Under the pieces are notes generated by a model that was given only the letters and a program-made list of their open reading frames with translations, searched no databases and had not been told where the DNA came from. From Thioalkalivibrio sp. (GTDB taxonomy: Bacteria; Pseudomonadota; Gammaproteobacteria; Ectothiorhodospirales; Ectothiorhodospiraceae), in assembly GCA_003550945.1 (NCBI GenBank), contig PULL01000188.1:1-11021 (forward strand): a DNA stretch of 11,021 nucleotides. Reading direction: 5' to 3'. A program made the position numbers and the translations under genes. Each line of letters opens with the position of its first letter. The first letter of the stretch is position 1. Positions 7,167-11,021 of this stretch are shown one piece after another.

Positions 7167-7290
7167 GCGACCGTTGGCCCGATTCCCATTGTGGTCATGG
7201 CCACGGGCGGTCGCATGAACGTAAAATAAGCAGGCTTTAATGTTCTCATCCGGGCCGGCGGCCCGTTGATCCCACGTGCAGGAGCATGCA
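7167..7290 (+). promoter_or_regulatory. Likely promoter/leader region of the 145-aa gene
   Basis: An A+T-richer patch (about 7215-7250), unusual for this window, holds TAAAAT (7222-7227) and TTTAAT (7236-7241) as -10-like boxes. I find no good -35 at 16-18 bases. A near-palindrome GTGGTCATGGCCAC (7191-7204) lies just upstream and could be an operator. A perfect 6-bp stem with a 3-base loop, CGGGCCGGCGGCCCG (7251-7265), sits in the presumed leader. AGGAG (7280-7284) is a good ribosome binding site six bases before the ATG at 7291. The region suggests transcription separate from rsx. It is inferred from composition and is not proven. Confidence 0.4.
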
Positions 7291-7728
7291 ATGGCTGGAC
7301 ATTTCCCCTTCGCCGGCAAGCGCGGCACGCGCTACGGTCTGGCGCCGCGCGGCACCATCGCGGCCTTCTTCGAAAACCATGGTTTCAATAACGAGCTGCA
7401 GGAGAAGTACTACCGGTGGTGGTACGACTACGCGAAGCAGTTCGTCGAGAACGACCCGGACCTGTCGGTGACCATGGGCGTGACGTTCAGCCAATACCCG
7501 ATCGGCACCCACGCCCGCCACTCCTTCCACCTGAACGACAAGTTCTGGCCGGTCGCGATGGATGAACTCGGCTCGCTGATCGCCAACGTGATCCTGCCGA
7601 AGCTCGACGCGGACGCGATGCACACGCTGGAAGCGGAGCACCAGGCGCTGCTCGATCAGCTCCGGGAAGAGACCAAGGCCAATCCGCGCGAAGCCTCGCC
7701 GGACGTCGGGCTGTTCCGGCACGTCTGA
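7291..7728 (+). CDS. Unrecognised 145-aa soluble protein between rsxE and nth
   Basis: I do not recognise this family. The start is fixed by AGGAG six bases upstream of ATG 7291. An in-frame GTG at 7276 precedes that ribosome binding site and is unlikely. The product (AGHFPFAGKRGTRYGLAPRG... to ...DVGLFRHV) has no cysteine, no signal peptide and no membrane segment. It is rich in aromatic residues in the first half (KYYRWWYDYAKQF; FSQYPIG; FHLNDKFWP) and has a predicted helix with charged periodicity near the end (LEAEHQALLDQLREETK). Codon use is like that of the neighbours and the frame is intact, so it is very likely a real gene for a small cytoplasmic protein. nth follows 18 bases later and may share its transcript. 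The function cannot be stated. Confidence 0.85.
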   Translation: MAGHFPFAGKRGTRYGLAPRGTIAAFFENHGFNNELQEKYYRWWYDYAKQFVENDPDLSVTMGVTFSQYPIGTHARHSFHLNDKFWPVAMDELGSLIANVILPKLDADAMHTLEAEHQALLDQLREETKANPREASPDVGLFRHV

Positions 7729-7746
7729 CCGGTTGGGAAATCTGGC

Positions 7747-8412
7747 GTGAACGCGCACAAGCGACGCCAGATCTTCGAACGCCTGCGCGCGGTCAACCCC
7801 GCGCCGACCACCGAGCTCGAATACCGCACACCGTTCGAGCTGCTGATCGCGGTGATCCTGTCCGCGCAGGCCACGGATGTCGGGGTCAACCGTGCGACCC
7901 GTACGCTGTACGCGGTCGCGAACACCCCCGCCGCGATCCTCGACCTCGGGCTCGAGGGTCTGAAGGCCCACATCCGGACCCTCGGCCTGTTCAACAGCAA
8001 GGCCGCGAACATCATCAAGACCTGTGAGATCCTGGTCCGCGAACACGGCGGCGACGTGCCGCGCGACCGGGCCGCGCTCGAGGCACTGCCCGGCGTGGGG
8101 CGCAAGACCGCCAACGTGGTGCTGAACACCGCCTTCGGCGAAGCGACGATCGCGGTGGACACGCACATCTTCCGCGTCGCCAACCGCACCCGCCTTGCGC
8201 CCGGCAAGACCCCGCTGGAAGTCGAACGCAAGCTGCTGCGCTTCACCCCGGCGGAGTTCCGGCGGGACGCGCACCACTGGCTGATCCTGCACGGGCGCTA
8301 CACCTGCCGTGCCCGCCGTCCGCTGTGCGAGCAGTGTGTGATCCACGATCTCTGCGAATACCGCGACAAGACCCCGCCGGGGCCGCCGCCCGCGGTGCCC
8401 GAAACCGCCTGA
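7747..8412 (+). CDS. nth: Endonuclease III (DNA glycosylase/AP lyase)
   Basis: Base-excision repair enzyme that removes oxidised pyrimidines and cleaves the abasic site. The 221-aa protein aligns with E. coli Nth (211 aa) without gaps through the core. It carries the helix-hairpin-helix LPGVGRKTANVVLNTAFG with catalytic Lys120, and VDTHIFRV with catalytic Asp138. The [4Fe-4S] cluster ligands are Cys187, Cys194, Cys197 and Cys203 (C-X6-C-X2-C-X5-C). The C-terminus has about ten extra Pro-rich residues. GTG at 7747 gives the family N-terminus (MNAHKRRQIFERL against MNKAKRLEILTRL), with GGGAA (about 7735-7739) as ribosome binding site. The rnf-nth linkage matches E. coli, except for the 145-aa gene in between. 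Confidence 0.97.
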   Translation: MNAHKRRQIFERLRAVNPAPTTELEYRTPFELLIAVILSAQATDVGVNRATRTLYAVANTPAAILDLGLEGLKAHIRTLGLFNSKAANIIKTCEILVREHGGDVPRDRAALEALPGVGRKTANVVLNTAFGEATIAVDTHIFRVANRTRLAPGKTPLEVERKLLRFTPAEFRRDAHHWLILHGRYTCRARRPLCEQCVIHDLCEYRDKTPPGPPPAVPETA

Positions 8413-8436
8413 ACCCTGCGCCCACCGGGAGACCCC

Positions 8437-8862
8437 ATGTTCGGCAACCGAGACCAGCTGCGCGAATCCTTCATCCTGGCCTGGGAGAAAGCGCGTCGCG
8501 ACGAGCCGCTGGAACCGCTGGAAGCGGCGCTGGCGGAACTGATCCGGGACCACCCCGAGTATCACCCGCTGCTCGATGACCGCGAACGCGCGCTGAGCGC
8601 GGAGTTTCCCCCCGAGGCCGGACAGTCGAACCCGTTCCTGCACCTCGCGATGCACCTGAGCATCCGCGAACAGGCCGGCACCGACCGCCCGCCCGGTATC
8701 CGCGCGATTCACCAGCGCCTGAGCGCGCGCCTCGGCCCAATGGAAGCCGAACACCGGATGATCGAGTGCCTCGGGCGCAGCCTCTGGGAAGCCCAGCGCG
8801 CCGGCACCCTTCCCGACGAAACCGCCTACCTCGAGTGCCTGCGCGGGCTGGTGAAGGCCTGA
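8437..8862 (+). CDS. DUF1841 family protein
   Basis: Small soluble protein of 141 aa with the hallmarks of DUF1841, from memory. These are an N-terminus MFGNRDQLRESFILAWEKAR, then HPEYHPLLDD, NPFLHLAMHLSIREQ, RPPGIRAIHQRL, and a C-terminal ECLGRSLWEAQRAGTLPDE. Family function is unknown. The conserved His and Glu residues in HLAMHLSIREQ and AEHRMIECLG recall a helical metal-binding bundle, but this is only a suggestion. GGGAG (8427-8431) lies five bases before the ATG, and the gene starts 24 bases after the nth stop, so it is probably co-transcribed with nth. It is the last + strand gene before the convergent ATPase gene. Confidence 0.85.
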   Translation: MFGNRDQLRESFILAWEKARRDEPLEPLEAALAELIRDHPEYHPLLDDRERALSAEFPPEAGQSNPFLHLAMHLSIREQAGTDRPPGIRAIHQRLSARLGPMEAEHRMIECLGRSLWEAQRAGTLPDETAYLECLRGLVKA

Positions 8863-8890
8863 CCGACACCGGCCGGACCGATGAAACCGC

Positions 8891-8926
8891 AAGCGACGCA
8901 TGGCGCGCGGCGGCGGTCCGTCGCTT
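8891..8926. terminator. Possible bidirectional terminator stem between convergent genes
   Basis: AAGCGACG (8891-8898) and CGTCGCTT (8919-8926) form a perfect 8-bp inverted repeat with a 20-base spacer. It lies in the 106-base gap between the ends of the DUF1841 gene (+) and the ATPase gene (-). The location suits a shared terminator, but neither side has a T-tract and the loop is long. Nothing else is apparent in 8863-8968. Confidence 0.35.
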
Positions 8927-8968
8927 CGCCCTGCAAGCTCCCGCGGTCCATGGGGCGAACGGCCGCGA

Positions 8969-10264
8969 TCATGCGGCGGCCCATCGCCAAGCGGGAATCA
9001 CATCAATGCGCAGGCCACCCTGCTCGATCTGCTCCTGTTCGTCTTGTGTGATGATGAAGCCGTGTTGCACGCCACACTCGTGCATCGCCGCAGTCAGCGC
9101 GCGCAGTTCGCGTTGGCGGGTGTTGGCATCGCGCAGGCTGGCGCACACCTGCAGCAGTTCGGTGGCGCCGGCGTCGTTGCTGACATGGAAATCCACTTCG
9201 TAGCCGTCCGCACTCCGGTAGTAGTGGATCCGCCCGCCTCTGCGCCGCAGCGTGCTGAAGACGAGGTTTTCCAGCAGCCGTCCGCGGTCCATCTGTGCCT
9301 GATGGCGAAAGGCCAGCGCGAGTCCGGTGTCGATCACATAGGCCTTGCGCGGGTTGACTTGCCGCTGACGCAGCGAACGCGAATGGATGGGCACCAGCTC
9401 GACCAGGTAGGCCTCGGTGAGGTGGTCCAGGTATTCGTGCAGGCTGTTCTTGCCCACGGCGATGCCCTGCGATTTCAGGTCGTTGTGAAAGCGATTGATG
9501 CTGAACAGGGTGGCCGGCGCACCGAGCAGATGCCGGATCAGGTAGCGCAACGCAGTGATATTGGTGACATGGTGGCGCTCCACGACGTCACGCAGAATCA
9601 CGACATCCACGTATTCCTGCAGAATGGCGTAGCGATGGCGCGGCTCGATCCCCTGTACCTCAGGAAAGCCGCCCTGCAGCAGGTAGTCACTGAAGCGGTT
9701 GGCGTACAGCGCACGCTGTCGGACATCCAGTGGCGTGTTGCTGGTTTCGATGCCTTGATGGCGCAGCGCTTCACGAAAACTGAACGGGAAGATCTCGGTG
9801 GACAGTGCGCGTCCGCGCAGGTGGGTGGCGATTTCACGGCTGAGCAGGCGGGCGGATGAGCCCGTGACGGCGATCTGCACGGCCTCGCTATCCAGCAGAC
9901 GGCGCAGGAACGATTCCCAGCCGTCGACGTTCTGAATCTCGTCGAAAAAGAAATAACAGGTCTGGGCGCAATTGTCCGGGTAAAGGCGATAGTAGGTTTC
10001 CGGGATCGCGGCCAGATCCTCACGCCGCAGCGGCAACAGGCGCTCGTCATCAAAGTTGATGTAGAGCAGCCGGTCTTTGGCAATACCCGCGGCCAGCAGG
10101 TCCTGCATGCGCTGGTACAGGAACCAGGTCTTGCCGCTGCGGCGCATGCCGATCACCGCGTCGATCTTGCCCTTCAGCGCGGGCAGCGCGGCCTCGCGCG
10201 GCGTCAGCGTCGGCAGCGGGCGCGCATGGAAATCGGCAATAATGTCTTCGAAAAAGGGTTTCAT
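8969..10264 (-). CDS. Stand-alone AAA_14/DUF4143-type ATPase
   Basis: A 431-aa ATP-binding protein of the AAA_14 plus DUF4143 architecture, whose cellular role is generally unknown. Near the N-terminus IGMRRSGKTW holds the Walker A motif (residues 39-46, Lys45). CYFFFDEIQN is Walker B (Asp108, Glu109). TGSSARLLS (134-142) is a sensor-like motif and LRGRALSTEIFPFSFREAL (149-167) is the conserved segment after it. The DUF4143 half contains YLLQGGFPEVQ and YVIDTGLALAF, then a PD-(D/E)XK-like region (Glu332, EVDF at 356-359, ELLQV at 369-373). The usual Lys of that fold seems replaced in QVCASL. ATG at 10264 gives the family start MKPFFEDIIADFHARPLP. GC is about 60%, lower than its neighbours, and no partner gene is visible, suggesting horizontal acquisition. 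The frame appears intact. Confidence 0.9.
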   Translation of the reverse strand: MKPFFEDIIADFHARPLPTLTPREAALPALKGKIDAVIGMRRSGKTWFLYQRMQDLLAAGIAKDRLLYINFDDERLLPLRREDLAAIPETYYRLYPDNCAQTCYFFFDEIQNVDGWESFLRRLLDSEAVQIAVTGSSARLLSREIATHLRGRALSTEIFPFSFREALRHQGIETSNTPLDVRQRALYANRFSDYLLQGGFPEVQGIEPRHRYAILQEYVDVVILRDVVERHHVTNITALRYLIRHLLGAPATLFSINRFHNDLKSQGIAVGKNSLHEYLDHLTEAYLVELVPIHSRSLRQRQVNPRKAYVIDTGLALAFRHQAQMDRGRLLENLVFSTLRRRGGRIHYYRSADGYEVDFHVSNDAGATELLQVCASLRDANTRQRELRALTAAMHECGVQHGFIITQDEQEQIEQGGLRIDVIPAWRWAAA

Positions 10265-10310
10265 TGTTATTATTTTATCTCTTTTTCAGAGACAATTCAG
10301 CGCGTACGCG
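10265..10310 (-). promoter_or_regulatory. A+T-rich upstream region of the ATPase gene with small dyad
   Basis: Read on the minus strand, this is the most A+T-rich stretch of the window. It contains TTGTCT, then a dyad TCTCT-GAAAA-AGAGA (10278-10292), then TAAAATAATAACA running into the ATG. TTGTCT and TAATAA are 17 bases apart, but that -10 would put the start site inside the coding region. TAAAAT as -10 would give a leaderless mRNA, but its -35 is poor. A Shine-Dalgarno-like AAGAGA lies about 13 bases from the ATG, too far for a strong site. A promoter here is likely; its exact boxes are not settled. Confidence 0.4.
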
Positions 10311-10360
10311 GCCTCCACACACCACCATCTCGAGGGCCCGGTGTCAGCGGTGGGGGAACA

Positions 10361-10370
10361 TCACCGGTGA
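10361..10370. repeat. 10-bp perfect palindrome at a stop codon
   Basis: TCACCGGTGA reads the same on both strands and includes the stop codon (10361-10363) of the minus-strand gene. It may be chance. The rest of the 96-base stretch 10265-10360 holds the A+T-rich ATPase upstream region and otherwise nothing I can identify. Confidence 0.3.
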
Positions 10371-10870
10371 AAGATCGACTGCCACCAGCGGCGGCGCGCG
10401 CGGGGCGGCGGGACCGCCGCCTCGAGATCGACGGGTGCCACCCGCGACAGCACCCAACCGGGCAGCACCCGCTGCCCTGAGGAACCGCAGCTGGATCCGA
10501 GGTGATTCGGGTCGAAGATCTTCACCATGCCGGGCGCGTCGGTCTGGTCTACGTAGACCACCCCGCAGTAGTCGTGGTGATGCTCGGTGTGCAGCAGGTG
10601 ATCGACTTCGGTGAGGAAGCGGTCGAGTTCCGCGGCCGTCGCCGTGCGCTCCGGCGGAACCTCGCCCACCGCGTACACGTACCACGCACGGTCCGCGCTG
10701 GCGCGCAGCCGTGCCCAAAGGGCATCGAGCTGATGCCAGTGCAGGACTCCGGCAAACCCGCCCTGAAACTGGGCGAGGAAGTCCGGGGCGGATCCGTTTT
10801 GGCCTCGATGCATCGGCGCTGACGCAGGATGGGGACCGGGCGCGGGATTATCACCCAGAAAGGGGGCCAT
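10361..10870 (-). CDS. Unrecognised protein with His-rich segment and two cysteines
   Basis: I do not recognise this family with certainty. The longest frame gives 169 aa from ATG 10870. An internal ATG at 10813 (MHRGQNGSAPDF) gives 150 aa and may be the true start, because the first 20 residues are Pro/Ala-rich and look non-conserved. Neither start has a clear ribosome binding site. The core looks like a folded alpha/beta domain: FLAQFQGGFAGVLHWHQLDA, WYVYAVGEVPPE, a His cluster HTEHHHDYCG (94-103, Cys102), VVYVDQTDAPGMVKIFDP, SSCGSSG (Cys128), LPGWVLSRVAPVDL. There is no signal peptide or membrane segment. The stop overlaps a 10-bp palindrome. It lies 97 bases upstream of the ATPase gene on the same strand and diverges from the gene at 10970. 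Coding status is supported by its non-random composition. Confidence 0.7.
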   Translation of the reverse strand: MAPFLGDNPAPGPHPASAPMHRGQNGSAPDFLAQFQGGFAGVLHWHQLDALWARLRASADRAWYVYAVGEVPPERTATAAELDRFLTEVDHLLHTEHHHDYCGVVYVDQTDAPGMVKIFDPNHLGSSCGSSGQRVLPGWVLSRVAPVDLEAAVPPPRARRRWWQSIFHR

Positions 10871-10969
10871 CGGAAAGCCGATGCGCCGAGGCGCGGCAGC
10901 GCTGGGGCGCAGTGGCCTCTGCGCGGCGAGCCCGCGCGGCGACCGGACCCCAAGCGGACACGGACGATC

Positions 10970-11021
10970 ATGACATTTCTATCCGCGCGCCTCGCGCTGG
11001 TTTTCGGGCTGGCCCTGGCGC
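10970..11021 (+). CDS. Start of an exported protein gene, cut by window edge
   Basis: ATG at 10970 opens a frame of 17 codons to the window end, reading MTFLSARLALVFGLALA. A basic residue followed by a hydrophobic run ending in Ala resembles a Sec signal peptide or a membrane anchor. A weak GGAC (10962-10965) precedes the ATG. The gene would be divergent from the minus-strand gene starting at 10870 or 10813, so 10871-10969 would hold both promoters. That stretch is very GC-rich and shows no clear -10 box. Product identity is unknown. Confidence 0.5.
   Translation, partial: MTFLSARLALVFGLALA

Noticed and set aside
7286..7471. ATG at 7286 opening a 61-codon frame
   Set aside because: It is one base from the ribosome binding site, gives low-complexity Ser/Thr/Arg sequence, and overlaps the better-placed ATG at 7291 in another frame.
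8969..10870. The ATPase and the adjacent minus-strand gene as a two-gene defence operon
   Set aside because: The ATPase gene has its own A+T-rich upstream region, GC content differs between the two genes, and the partner shows no nuclease, toxin or membrane feature. The co-orientation alone is too weak.
10549..10971. Minus-strand 140-codon frame overlapping the 169-aa gene
   Set aside because: Its translation is Arg/Pro/Ser-rich with no fold-like pattern, whereas the alternative frame has a balanced composition with buried hydrophobic segments.
1..11021. CRISPR array, tRNA, rRNA, transposase or att site
   Set aside because: No regularly spaced repeats, cloverleaf-like segments, transposase motifs or flanking direct repeats were found on reading both strands.

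Overview
The window reads as chromosomal DNA of a GC-rich gammaproteobacterium. GC is about 65-70% by eye across most of it. The proteins resemble E. coli and Pseudomonas homologues, and the order metG - rsxABCDGE - nth matches an arrangement known in that class. A member of the Chromatiales/Ectothiorhodospiraceae would fit, but that placement is inference; no 16S or other marker lies in the window.

Positions 1-1716 hold the 3' part of metG (methionyl-tRNA synthetase). A gap of about 170 bases follows, with an inverted repeat and a plausible sigma-70 promoter. Positions 1889-7111 carry a complete six-gene Rnf/Rsx operon (rsxA, B, C, D, G, E), tightly packed with three stop/start overlaps. It encodes a membrane electron-transfer complex: RsxC handles NADH and FMN, RsxB carries iron-sulfur clusters, RsxD and RsxG carry covalent FMN, and RsxA and RsxE share an intramembrane Fe-S site. 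Every subunit is intact. The main oddity is Ser180 of RsxD, which sits where the flavin-bearing Thr is expected.

Downstream of rsxE is a REP-like GC-rich repeat and a small A+T-richer patch. Then come an unrecognised 145-aa protein gene (7291-7728), nth (endonuclease III, all catalytic and cluster residues present) and a DUF1841 gene, all on the + strand. The unknown gene sits between rsxE and nth, which are directly adjacent in E. coli.

From 8863 the character changes. A convergent, visibly less GC-rich gene (about 60%) on the minus strand encodes a stand-alone AAA_14/DUF4143 ATPase with an A+T-rich upstream region, and looks like an accessory acquisition. Beyond it is a minus-strand gene for an unrecognised protein of about 150-169 aa with a His-rich stretch. 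The window closes on the first 17 codons of a + strand gene that begin like a signal peptide.

I see no tRNA, rRNA, CRISPR array, transposase or prophage gene. Nothing here makes a convincing undescribed multi-gene system. The best leads are the RsxD Ser180 substitution, the unknown gene between rsxE and nth, and the solitary ATPase.
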